Assembly (NCBI GenBank): GCA_021827485.1
Contig: JAKAVM010000030.1
Coordinates: 1 to 37,157, forward strand
DNA from: Actinomycetes bacterium
Lineage (GTDB): Bacteria; Actinomycetota; Acidimicrobiia; Acidimicrobiales; JAKAVM01
DNA length: 37,157 nt
Direction: 5' to 3'
Numbering within the stretch: position 1 is the stretch's first letter; the number at the start of each line of letters is the position of its first letter. The notes under the pieces are model-generated. The model was given only the letters and a program-made list of their open reading frames with translations. It did not search any database and was not told the DNA's origin. The position numbers and the translations under genes are program-made. Positions 1 to 7,202 of this stretch are shown here, piece after piece.

Positions 1-102
1 CTTCACGGCTACCTGGGCGACATCCCACCCATCGAATTCGAAAAAGTGTACTATGCTCTTGAAGAGACCGATCAACAACTGGTTGGAATACAAACAAAAT
101 AG
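1..102 (+). CDS. IS3-family transposase (OrfB), C-terminal end only
   Basis: The window opens inside an open frame that ends at the TAG at 100-102. The 33 residues begin LHGYLGDIPPIEFEKVYY, the typical C-terminal end of IS3-family DDE transposases (the HGYLxxxxPxEFE motif). The rest of the gene lies outside the window. The stop is followed at once by a sequence resembling an IS3 right end, and then by a peptidase gene that has lost its 5' part. The element therefore probably inserted into, or deleted next to, that gene. Family assignment is from motif recognition only. Confidence 0.75.
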   Translation, partial: LHGYLGDIPPIEFEKVYYALEETDQQLVGIQTK

Positions 103-126
103 TCTCCACTAAACCCAGTGTGAATC
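103..126. repeat. probable right terminal end of the IS3-type element
   Basis: The sequence directly after the transposase stop (tctccactaaacccagtg, then tgaatca) resembles the outer ends of IS3-family elements, which typically start a few bases after orfB. The matching left end is outside the window, so the inverted-repeat relation and the target duplication cannot be checked here. Confidence 0.4.
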
Positions 127-142
127 AAAACCTAGAAAAGGG

Positions 143-1090
143 GTGCTTGGATTAATTGCTACCGTACTGTTTCTCTGGCCGCCAATTATTCTAACGGATT
201 ATATTATCATGCCACTTATTGCCGATGAAAGCCGTAAGCATGAGTATGAGGCAGACTTAGCTGCAAGCACAATTGGGCTGGGGAATTATCTCTCTGAAGC
301 ACTTAATCGCCTTGGTGTCTTTGAAATGGCTAGAAGCGGGTGGCAAGGAGCGCTATATTCAAAGCACCCTCCAGTGGAGTATCGAATTGAGAGGGCAAAA
401 GAGGCTAATGGTGATGCTGCCCAAAAACCAGTTTCGGATATCTCCCAACCAAATGAACTATTCAAAAGGATTGCCCCTGTCGTTGCAATACTTATCGTCG
501 GAGCACTTGCGTCACCCATCAACTCACTTGGCTATGCAATTGTCAATAGAGTAAAAAGCTATGGTTCAACATTTCTAGTAACTCCAACTTCAGACACAAA
601 AGAAGCTGCGATTTCAAAAACCGTCGCTTTTGAAACTTCTTTTGGAAATGTTGCATTCAATAGGAACGGATACCTTAGCGTCATTGCAGCCTATATATTA
701 CCCACCGATAGAACCTACGTAGATAACCAAGTTGATGCGAGCTACGAACAAGCAGCAAACGCGATTCAAAGAAAAGGGGCGCAAATAAGCTCAACGAGCA
801 AAGTAACAGGCGTAAAAATTCTGAACACAACAGGTTCGCCACCATCGAGTGTTTCGATGAGTGTGGTATTTGTCCTTAGGTACACGTTCAATAACAATGT
901 AGCGACACCTGACACAACGATTATAGCGGGACTCAGCGGTTACGCAGTGACTAAAGAAACCCTTCAATTTGAGTGGGCGAAGGGAAACTGGCAACTGGCT
1001 GGATGCGTGCCAGTCGGATATGTTTCAACTGGATCAGGTGCGCCCCAGGCAGGTGTTTATGACTTACCATCTGGTTATCAAAGTCCATAA
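143..1090 (+). pseudogene. M48-family zinc metallopeptidase, 5'-truncated (HExxH lost)
   Basis: The frame is open from 113, with a GTG at 143. It starts with a hydrophobic segment (about residues 3-25), followed by HEYEADLAAS, which corresponds to the third-zinc-ligand motif (ExxAD) of M48 (HtpX/Ste24-like) membrane peptidases. The conserved HPP then R signature lies near residue 74. The N-terminal half with the catalytic HExxH is absent, because the frame starts right beside the IS end. A second hydrophobic stretch near residues 110-130 precedes an extracytoplasmic-looking C-terminal region without a recognised domain. A fragment without HExxH cannot be an active protease. I read it as a gene broken by the IS; a divergent complete gene starting at GTG 143 is less likely. 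Confidence 0.65.
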
Positions 1091-1207
1091 GGACAACCCA
1101 TACCAATAAACTTGTGACAAGTTCGTGACGATTGATTGCAATTTGCACTAAGGGCGAGATAATCAAGAATAGACGGCAACCGATGCGGAAGTTGCAGAGG
1201 TGGGGGT

Positions 1208-1555
1208 ATGAGGCTCAGTCGCAATGTTTTCAATGAAACTTCCAAGGTCGAAAACTCGTATGGTCGCTCACTGGCTATAGGGGCAAAAAAGTATGTCGTG
1301 ACATGGTGTGGGCATCAACTACGACACCGGTATGAACGACCTTACCGACTTGTCGATAACCAATATGAGCGACGCAGTATAGCTATATCATCAAATCTCC
1401 ACCCCTCTGGCTTTGATCAGCTAATGGACAAGAATCTTGCCACAGCACTTGTCGATCGACTACTGCATCACGCTCATGTGGTACTTACCGACGGTGAATC
1501 GGTAAGACTAGCTGACGCAACTTCCGGCAAAGGGGTGATGCCATTAGCGAACTGA
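1208..1555 (+). pseudogene. IstB-like helper ATPase of an IS21-family element, C-terminal remnant
   Basis: The C-terminal 65 residues carry the end of IstB/DnaC-like ATPases: YERRSIAISSN (sensor region), HPSGFDQLM, then LVDRLLHHAHVV and a final GKGVMPL. The first roughly 45 codons do not look like IstB, and Walker A and B are missing, so this is a decayed 3' fragment, probably frameshifted. No IstA transposase gene is present. The downstream region has the repeated ends expected of an IS21 element. The GTG/ATG choice at 1208 has no functional meaning. Confidence 0.7.
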
Positions 1556-1884
1556 ATTACCAAGATAAGCCAGGGACATTTCTGTTGGCCGCGCGCGATA
1601 CATTTTCATGGCCGCGCGCGCTACACTGCCCATGGCCGCCAATGGGGACTTTCTGATGGCCGTTGACAGCTGCTTTGGGCTGGTTATGCGGGGATTGTGG
1701 CAACCCTTGGAGCGGTCAATAGGTGGCACTATAAGAGGCGATATGGGTGGTAAAAGAAAAAACCAGATCAATCAGAGCCTTCCAATATCACGCTAATTCA
1801 GATACTTACTAACTTGAGCAAGTCCATCCACAATAAATTACTGAATCTGAGCTTACTTGAAATAACGTGATGCTGAATGCCTCC
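1556..1884. repeat. IS21-type terminal region with four TGGCCG repeats; rest featureless
   Basis: No gene is visible in this stretch. TGGCC(G) units start at 1586, 1609, 1633 and 1657, a regular 23-24 bp period, and end in gttgacagc near 1670. IS21-family elements carry multiple terminal repeats that bind IstA, so this fits the right end of the element whose istB remnant lies just upstream. From about 1680 to 1884 the sequence is AT-rich, and I see nothing specific in it. Confidence 0.55.
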
Positions 1885-2433
1885 CTAACTTGCACGATGA
1901 ATTCGCTTCTTCGCACCTGTTGCATTTAGGCGATAACGGATCATTGCGCAGCTGACTCCGAATCGCAGTGCAGCCGACGAAACTGACCACTTTCCTTTAG
2001 CTATCGCAAGAGCTGTAGCTTCTGGAATCAGCAGCGCACCTGCTAGCCAAGTGGCTTCATCTTCTATATCTTGATTCCAATGTCTACAACCGATATTATC
2101 TAATGCAGGTGTTGGTGGATGCAATAGCAATCCGTGTGAGAGTTCGTGGGATAAATTGCTCGCTTGCCTACTCAATACGTGGGCATCGTTGTGAACAATA
2201 GTGCGCCGTGATCCAGAAAATACTGTGATCGCCGAAAAAACCGTCGATTCTGTATACAACAAATGATGTACTGCAGGTGCTTCATTCAGAAATTCTGATA
2301 GTCCGATTATCGGGATGTCGAGGTGCAATGCCAATTTATGTGGATCAAGGGCATCAAAGGGAGACAATCCAATTTCCTTGCGCACTTCTGTAACAATCCT
2401 GTTTGCCTCAGCCTTGAACCCTCTCGCAAGCAT
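1885..2433 (-). CDS. ImmA/IrrE-family metallopeptidase
   Basis: 182 residues, a usual length for the family. The zinc-binding helix is NLSHELSHGLL (HELSH at residues 96-100). The third ligand is probably the Glu in DIEDEATWLAGALLIP, the standard ImmA/IrrE companion motif. The C-terminus has a short helix-turn-helix-like segment (SSAALRFGVSCAMIRYRL), common in this family. Known relatives (ImmA, IrrE/PprI) cleave a partner XRE-type repressor to switch on mobile-element or stress genes. Here the gene starts 9 bases after the XRE gene on the same strand, so the two almost certainly form one operon. Cleavage of that repressor, and so induction of the divergent ubiquitin-like operon, is inferred. 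Confidence 0.88.
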   Translation of the reverse strand: MLARGFKAEANRIVTEVRKEIGLSPFDALDPHKLALHLDIPIIGLSEFLNEAPAVHHLLYTESTVFSAITVFSGSRRTIVHNDAHVLSRQASNLSHELSHGLLLHPPTPALDNIGCRHWNQDIEDEATWLAGALLIPEATALAIAKGKWSVSSAALRFGVSCAMIRYRLNATGAKKRIHRAS

Positions 2434-2442
2434 CCCATTAAC

Positions 2443-2799
2443 CTAACCTTTCTTTCGCAACCGCTCATATGTGGCTTTGACTAGCTCGTCAATGGCTGTA
2501 GCAGCTTCAGGTGACAAATTCTTATCACTTCGAAGATACGTGGATATCTTGGCTAGTGGTTCTGGTTCTGGGCGGGCTTGTTCCGATCGGACATAATCAT
2601 CTGAATTGAGCCCAGACCACGCGACAAGTGTGGCGAGACCATCGACATCGGGGCGTTTTCCCTGAGCAATCCGAGTCAGTGATGATGCACTGATACCAGT
2701 CTGCTCAGCGACTTTCTTCCAATTCAAATTACGAGCTTGCCTAACACTGTCTAACGCATTATAGAAAGCACTAGCATCAAACCAACCTGACTTTGCCAT
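2443..2799 (-). CDS. XRE-family HTH repressor, partner of the ImmA-like peptidase
   Basis: 118 residues from the ATG at 2799. This start was chosen because a strong ribosome site (AAGGAGGT) lies just upstream; an earlier in-frame ATG at 2886 would run through the divergent promoter. A lambda-repressor-like HTH spans about residues 13-60 (WKKVAEQTGISASSLTRIAQGKRP). The C-terminal helical part (about 75-118) is probably for dimerisation or peptidase recognition. It lies upstream of immA and divergent from the Ubl operon, with repeated GCAAT half-sites between them. This is the arrangement of a repressor controlling both directions. Operator binding is inferred. Confidence 0.85.
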   Translation of the reverse strand: MAKSGWFDASAFYNALDSVRQARNLNWKKVAEQTGISASSLTRIAQGKRPDVDGLATLVAWSGLNSDDYVRSEQARPEPEPLAKISTYLRSDKNLSPEAATAIDELVKATYERLRKKG

Positions 2800-2907
2800 T
2801 CTGACCTCCTTTGTTATATACAAACTTGCAATTGAACTCCACTTGTGCAATAATTCTATAATAGCAATTAAACTATAATAATGCAACTAATTAAGGAGGC
2901 TAATAAA
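2800..2907. promoter_or_regulatory. divergent promoter/operator between xre-immA and the Ubl operon
   Basis: This AT-rich 108-base region separates the two divergent units. GCAAT/GCAAC-type sequences start at 2828 (GCAATTGAAC), 2847 (GCAATAATTC), 2864 (GCAATTAAAC) and 2883 (GCAACTAATT), spaced 19, 17 and 19 bases. TATAAT hexamers at 2857-2862 and 2874-2879 face the plus strand. The ribosome site AAGGAGG (2893-2899) precedes the ATG at 2908, and AAGGAGGT on the minus strand precedes the ATG at 2799. The repeated half-sites overlap the likely -10 boxes, as expected for an XRE operator. Confidence 0.6.
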
Positions 2908-3168
2908 ATGTCTGAATTTACTACCCCTGACGAAGAGGTGATGATTATTGTCAATGGCGAGCCAATTCCTGTTCAATCAGAGGAGGTCAGTTACCAAGAG
3001 GTCGTTAACCTTGCGTACCCTGCACCACCATCGCCAGAGACCCTTTTTACCGTGACATACCGGAATGCGGAAGAGCCAAAGCGCGAGGGTAGCTTGGTAC
3101 CCGGTCAATCGGTGGAAGCCAAGAAGAAAGGCACCATCTTCAATGTTAAAGCAACTACTAAGTCATAG
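2908..3168 (+). CDS. ubiquitin-like protein (multiubiquitin-domain family, single domain)
   Basis: 86 residues from the ATG at 2908, chosen over the ATG at 2881 because AAGGAGG sits 8 bases upstream. After a short acidic tail (MSEFTTPDEE), the protein has the pattern of the bacterial multi-ubiquitin domain family: a beta-grasp region ending TVTYRNA, then GSLVPGQSV and KGTIFNVKATTKS. Most relatives contain two or more such domains; only one is seen here. The C-terminus is Thr-Lys-Ser, with no terminal diglycine, and no downstream extension to remove. It is the first gene of a three-gene operon and overlaps the E1-like gene by 26 bases, so translation is probably coupled. It is likely the protein modifier that its neighbours adenylate and transfer. 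Conjugation itself is inferred. Confidence 0.85.
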   Translation: MSEFTTPDEEVMIIVNGEPIPVQSEEVSYQEVVNLAYPAPPSPETLFTVTYRNAEEPKREGSLVPGQSVEAKKKGTIFNVKATTKS

Positions 3169-4330
3169 TTCAGATCTGCAACGTCTTTTAAATGAAGGGT
3201 TCAATCTTGAAATAATGGAGAGTAACCTTCTAATTAGACAAGTACCATATGTGACAAGTAATAAGGTTGTAGATCGTGGCATCCTAGTTTCTGAACTTTC
3301 CACTGAAGGGAACAAGACGATAAGACCTAAAGACCATGTCGTATTTTTTGTTGGGTCAATCCCTTGTGATGACCAAGGGAGAGAACTTGATAAGATCATC
3401 AATTCCCGTGCATCTAGTCCAATTGGTGGAGGGCTTGTAGCATGCTGCACTTTTTCCAGTAAACCCCAAGGTGGATATCCTGACTACTACGAGAAGATGA
3501 CTTCCTATGTTAATATTCTACTTGGATATGCTCGGGCAATTGATCCTACCGTCACCCCAAGCGTGTATCCCCCAATTGCTACTGATGATGAGGATTCACC
3601 CTTTCAGTATATAGATTCAGCCTCAAGCCGGGCTCAGATAAGTGCTGTAACAGAGAAGTTCAAGCATAAGAAGATAGCAATTGTTGGTTTAGGTGGTACT
3701 GGATCTTACATTCTGGATCTCATTGCAAAGACCCCAGTTCAGTATATCCATCTTTATGATGAAGATATCTTTTATACCCACAATGCCTTTCGGGCACCCG
3801 GAGCTGCATCAATCGAGGAACTTAATGCAGGACAAAAGAAGGTCGAATATTTCCAATCAAAATATAATCCGATACATCGTAATATCGTTTCGCATGCAGT
3901 TAATATTGATGAAAGCAATGTGGACGAGCTGCGTGAAATGGACTTCGTATTTTTGGCAATGGATACTTCTCTGGTCAAAAAGCTTATTTTTGAAAAGCTC
4001 GATGAATTTTGTGTTCCATTTATCGATACCGGCATGGGCATTGAACTTAACCAAGCGAGCAGTTCCTTGAACGGTCTGATTCGTACAACGACGAGCATAG
4101 AGAACAACCGTAAGCACGTTTGGAATCGAGTAAGTTTTTTAAACTTGGAGGATGATGAGTACGAACGAAACATACAAATTGCGGATCTTAATGCACTAAA
4201 TGCTGTTCTAGCCGTGATCAAGTGGAAGAAGTTGGTGGGTTTCTATCTAGACCTAGACCGTGAATTATCAAGCACATTCACGATTGATGGTAATCATCTG
4301 TTAAATGAGGATAATCAAGAGTGCATTTGA
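3143..4330 (+). CDS. E1-like ThiF adenylyltransferase with N-terminal E2-like/DUF6791 region
   Basis: 395 residues from the ATG at 3143, which gives the family-type N-terminus (MLKQLLSHSSDLQRLLNEGF). Residues 1 to about 165 form a DUF6791-type region containing DHVVFFVGSIPC (C75), then ACCTFSSKP (C101, C102) and GYPDYYEKM, which I read as E2-like. Residues 175-370 are a ThiF/E1 domain. It has the nucleotide loop VGLGGTGS (182-188), the LYDEDIFYTHNAFR motif with D206, D208, N214 and R217, and VFLAMD near 270. C290 in EFCVPFID is a candidate E1 cysteine, but no canonical catalytic-cysteine motif is obvious. The gene overlaps the Ubl gene by 26 bases and the next gene by 10. Expected role: ATP-dependent activation and transfer of the upstream Ubl. 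Confidence 0.85.
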   Translation: MLKQLLSHSSDLQRLLNEGFNLEIMESNLLIRQVPYVTSNKVVDRGILVSELSTEGNKTIRPKDHVVFFVGSIPCDDQGRELDKIINSRASSPIGGGLVACCTFSSKPQGGYPDYYEKMTSYVNILLGYARAIDPTVTPSVYPPIATDDEDSPFQYIDSASSRAQISAVTEKFKHKKIAIVGLGGTGSYILDLIAKTPVQYIHLYDEDIFYTHNAFRAPGAASIEELNAGQKKVEYFQSKYNPIHRNIVSHAVNIDESNVDELREMDFVFLAMDTSLVKKLIFEKLDEFCVPFIDTGMGIELNQASSSLNGLIRTTTSIENNRKHVWNRVSFLNLEDDEYERNIQIADLNALNAVLAVIKWKKLVGFYLDLDRELSSTFTIDGNHLLNEDNQECI

Positions 4331-4746
4331 CGACGATTCGGCATGAATTTGTCGAATACATGCCCTCTGAACTTGACGAAGGTGTATTCTACATATCTAT
4401 TCCATATGCTCTTGCCGTTCATAAGTGTGCATGTGGTTGTGGCAATAAAGTTGTTACTCCATTCAGCCCAGCCGAATGGCAACTTATATTCAATGGCGAT
4501 ACAGTATCACTGTCTCCGTCTATTGGCAATTGGGAATTCCCGTGCCAGTCACATTATTGGATCAAGGAAGACACGATACGTTGGGCTGAAGTATGGACTA
4601 ATGAACAGATCGCAGATGGTCACAGCCGTGATACATATGAACTGGAAGAGTACTTCGCCAGAAGAGTAGCTGAATCGGTGCTCAAGCATGCTGATACTAA
4701 GGTTCTATCGTTATGGAAAAAAATACGCCATTGGTTTTATCGCTGA
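4321..4746 (+). CDS. DUF6527-type cysteine-rich protein of the Ubl operon
   Basis: 141 residues from the GTG at 4321, which overlaps the end of the E1-like gene by 10 bases; GAGG at 4307-4310 can serve as ribosome site. The core is HKCACGCGNKVVTPFSP (H34, C36, C38, C40), followed by SLSPSIGNWEFPCQSHYWI (C75, H78). This makes a likely zinc site or cysteine-based centre. I recognise it as the small family (DUF6527) that accompanies multiubiquitin/ThiF genes. The C-terminus is helical and ends in a basic, aromatic stretch. Position implies a role in processing, removing or attaching the Ubl, but no enzyme activity can be assigned from the sequence. Confidence 0.75.
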   Translation: MHLTTIRHEFVEYMPSELDEGVFYISIPYALAVHKCACGCGNKVVTPFSPAEWQLIFNGDTVSLSPSIGNWEFPCQSHYWIKEDTIRWAEVWTNEQIADGHSRDTYELEEYFARRVAESVLKHADTKVLSLWKKIRHWFYR

Positions 4747-4959
4747 TTTGTTTTTCAGAATCTGTTGACAACTAATTATTTGCCATATCGCAAAACATGT
4801 GTGTCACAATAGGCTATACCTCAAATGGACATCAACAAACTTGCCCCCAACACGTCAGGATAAAGTTGGAATCAGTATTTTCTGACACGCCACAAATCAA
4901 GTCTTAGATGTTATCCTGACACTATGACACGGTGTCCGGTATATAGGTGGCATTTTTAA
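4747..4959. promoter_or_regulatory. candidate resolvase recombination (res) site
   Basis: The region upstream of the resolvase gene contains the inverted pair GTCAGGATAA (4854-4863) and TTATCCTGAC (4911-4920), plus further TGACAC/GTGTC elements around 4890 and 4918-4936. Tn3-type resolvases bind inverted sub-sites just upstream of their own gene and repress themselves there. The spacing and orientation fit such a site, but the three sub-site layout cannot be confirmed by eye. Confidence 0.45.
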
Positions 4960-5535
4960 ATGGGCGGACAACGAATCGGCTATATCAGAGTCAGTACTCT
5001 TGATCAAAACCATGAACGCCAGCTCGAAGGTGTTGAACTGGATCGTACCTTCATTGACCATGCTTCAGGTAAGGACACCAGCCGACCTGAATTAGAATTT
5101 TTACTCAGCTTTGTCAGGGCTGGTGACAGCGTCATTGTGCACAGCATGGACAGGCTTGCAAGAAACCTTGATGACTTGCGCCACCTTGTCCAGATCCTCA
5201 CGAGCCAAGACGTAGCAGTAGAGTTTCTCAAAGAGCATCTTGTCTTTACTGGAAATGACTCACCTATGGCAAAACTTATGCTATCTGTCATGGGAGCTTT
5301 TGCCGAGTTCGAACGAGAGCTTTTAAAAGAACGCCAGCGTGAAGGAATTGTATTGGCAAAAGAACGAGGTGTATATCGTGGCAGGAAAAGATCACTCACC
5401 CCCGATGCAACAAGTGAAATTCTCCATCGTATTGCCAGAGGCGAAGCTAAAGCACGCTTAGCTAAAGAGTACGGCATTTCACGAGAGACTCTTTATCAGT
5501 ATTTGAATGATGCCAAATTAGCTCAGACTCGATAG
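4960..5535 (+). CDS. serine recombinase, Tn3-type resolvase/invertase (TnpR-like)
   Basis: 191 residues, typical of small serine recombinases. The N-terminal catalytic motif is YIRVSTLDQNHERQ, with nucleophile Ser12. DSVIVHSMDRLARNLDDL provides the conserved Asp and Arg residues, and GAFAEFERELLKERQREGI forms the long dimer helix. The C-terminal HTH (AKARLAKEYGISRETLYQYL) binds DNA. AGGTGG at 4945-4950 is a suitable ribosome site. No transposase partner is found, so it may be a leftover of a Tn3-like transposon or a plasmid resolution system. It marks the Ubl locus and its neighbours as mobile DNA. Confidence 0.92.
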   Translation: MGGQRIGYIRVSTLDQNHERQLEGVELDRTFIDHASGKDTSRPELEFLLSFVRAGDSVIVHSMDRLARNLDDLRHLVQILTSQDVAVEFLKEHLVFTGNDSPMAKLMLSVMGAFAEFERELLKERQREGIVLAKERGVYRGRKRSLTPDATSEILHRIARGEAKARLAKEYGISRETLYQYLNDAKLAQTR

Positions 5536-5990
5536 TTCTTCTTACAGTTGAGAGTCTGACTGCTACATAGCCTCGATACTTTGTTTCTTATTGTCGGGTT
5601 GGCGGCACTGTATCCATTTTGAGTGCGGTATCAGATTATCTTTTCTTTCATCTTCGCTTTTCAATCAAGGCGTTCCTGCTTTTAATTTACGCATTTGCTT
5701 GGAGCATTAAGAGCACTTCAGCTATGCGCTATCGACTTTTGAATAAATAGCCATATTGCCACTGATTCAGTGAGCTATCCCTTTGGTGCTCATCGAGCAT
5801 CTGGGTGAAGTGGCGTTTTAAGAGGCGTTCTCCTGTTTGGGTCTCTTGCTTTTTTATCACCCTACCAGAGACTCGGTCTCAGTGGCTGCAAGCCCTGAAG
5901 TGTACTCGCTTCGCTCGGGGCTATTCCGCCCGCCCTCCCTCTGGTGTATCGGGTTCTAACGCAATAAACCCTACACAAAAGGAGAACAAA
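5536..5990. other. non-coding leader region before the ardC-like gene
   Basis: This is 455 bases without a convincing gene. It contains a perfect short hairpin, GAGAC-TCG-GTCTC (5868-5880), extended by CCA/TGG, and a GC-rich block at about 5908-5945 (cgcttcgctcggggc and ccgcccgccctcc) that stands out from AT-rich flanks. The ribosome site aaaggag lies at about 5978-5984. It could be a structured leader or a plasmid-type replication or transfer sequence; nothing decides between these. Confidence 0.35.
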
Positions 5991-6782
5991 ATGATAAACG
6001 CCACTACTAAGCACCCAGAGCTAATAGATAAGCTAACAGAAGGAATTTCACAGCTCACCTCATCAGATAAATGGCAGAGCTATTTAGGGTTTCAAAGTCG
6101 ATTTCACCACTACAGCTTCAATAACGTGCTCTTAATATCTGCCCAAGCCCATAATGCGACACAAGTCGCAGGTTTCAACGCTTGGAAAAAGCTAGGACGT
6201 ACCGTCCAAAAAAGAGAAAAGGCAATCTGGATACTTGCACCAATGATTTACAAAGTTGCCGATAATAGTACCCTCGATGAAGAAACTCAAGTCATTCGAG
6301 GCTTTAAGTTCGTACCCGTCTTTGATGTCTCTCAAACTGAAGGCGAAGACCTACCAAGCGTCTGTAATCGCCTAATTGGCGATGATTCTGCAAACTGCTA
6401 TGAGTCTCTCGTGAAAGTAGCCAACTCTCATGGCTTTAGCGTTGAAGACTTTGCATTTTTTGGCACTACTAATGGAGATTGTACATTTGAATTACATCGT
6501 ATTCGGGTTGAAGTGGATAACCCTCCTGCTCAGCGTATAAAGACACTCGCTCATGAACTTGCCCATGCAATACTACACTCTGACGAAGCTAACCGCTTGT
6601 TAGCTGAACTCGAAGCTGAGTCAGTCGCTTACATAGTTTGCCAAGTGATTGGCATTGACAGCTCAGACTACTCCTTTGGCTACGTAGCTACATGGGCTGG
6701 TGACGGAGAACAAGCTATAGCTTGCATCAAGACATCGTGTGAGCGCATCCAGAAAGCAGCTGACGGTATTCTCAACGGTTAG
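5991..6782 (+). CDS. ArdC-like antirestriction protein with zinc-peptidase motif
   Basis: 263 residues from the ATG at 5991, preceded by aaaggag; the frame remains open upstream, but this start has the ribosome site. The N-terminal half (about 5-115) matches the ArdC N-terminal single-strand-DNA-binding domain, with YSFNNVLLISAQ and FNAWKKLGR. The C-terminal half has a gluzincin-like helix, KTLAHELAHAIL (HELAH at 188-192), with the third ligand probably E210 in ELEAESVAYIV. ArdC proteins protect incoming plasmid DNA from restriction. The gene lies immediately upstream of a broken Mod gene and a restriction-modification pair, a sensible setting. It is likely plasmid or conjugative-element cargo. 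Confidence 0.85.
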   Translation: MINATTKHPELIDKLTEGISQLTSSDKWQSYLGFQSRFHHYSFNNVLLISAQAHNATQVAGFNAWKKLGRTVQKREKAIWILAPMIYKVADNSTLDEETQVIRGFKFVPVFDVSQTEGEDLPSVCNRLIGDDSANCYESLVKVANSHGFSVEDFAFFGTTNGDCTFELHRIRVEVDNPPAQRIKTLAHELAHAILHSDEANRLLAELEAESVAYIVCQVIGIDSSDYSFGYVATWAGDGEQAIACIKTSCERIQKAADGILNG

Positions 6783-6914
6783 CAGCCTCCTAACAAATGG
6801 CTCTGATGCAACGTAGTTCATTCCACAAATCTGTCGCACCCCCGTAGTAGTATACAAATATGGGTAATTTTGAAAAGATGGTTAGGAGTAAACAAGAATT
6901 GATGAGGTGGCTAC

Positions 6915-7202
6915 ATGCCAACGCTTCAATTTAAGGGCAAGACATTTGTCCAAAATCATCATCTAGCTGTCCCTTATCATCAGCTTGTACCAAACAAGAA
7001 AAAGAGCCTCACCGAAAAGGTGAGCCTTCAAGACAATCTTATAATTCATGGTGACAACCTGCTTGCACTGAAAGCTCTGTTGCCTACGTATGCTGGCAAG
7101 GTTAAGTGCATCTACATAGACCCGCCGTACAATACAGGCAATGAAGGTTGGGTATACAACGACAACGTTAGAAGTCCGATCATTAGAGAGTGGATCGGAT
7201 AA
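6915..7202 (+). pseudogene. type III restriction Mod methyltransferase, N-terminal stub
   Basis: 95 residues. The stub keeps the start of a type III Mod protein: NLIIHGDNLLALKALLP (target-region motif) and the catalytic motif IYIDPPYNTGNEGW. It then stops after SPIIREWIG, exactly where full-length Mod proteins continue with several hundred more residues. The stop TAA (7200-7202) overlaps the ATG of the next gene as TAATG. GAGGTGG upstream of the ATG is a fair ribosome site. The methyltransferase cannot be active, since most of the fold is missing. The rest seems to have been replaced by the restriction-modification pair that follows. The stub may still drive translation of that pair. Confidence 0.8.

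Noticed and set aside
1215-1250. A stretch near 1225 (gttttcaatgaaac) that looks like part of a CRISPR repeat
   Set aside because: It occurs once, no spacing pattern follows and no cas genes are present.
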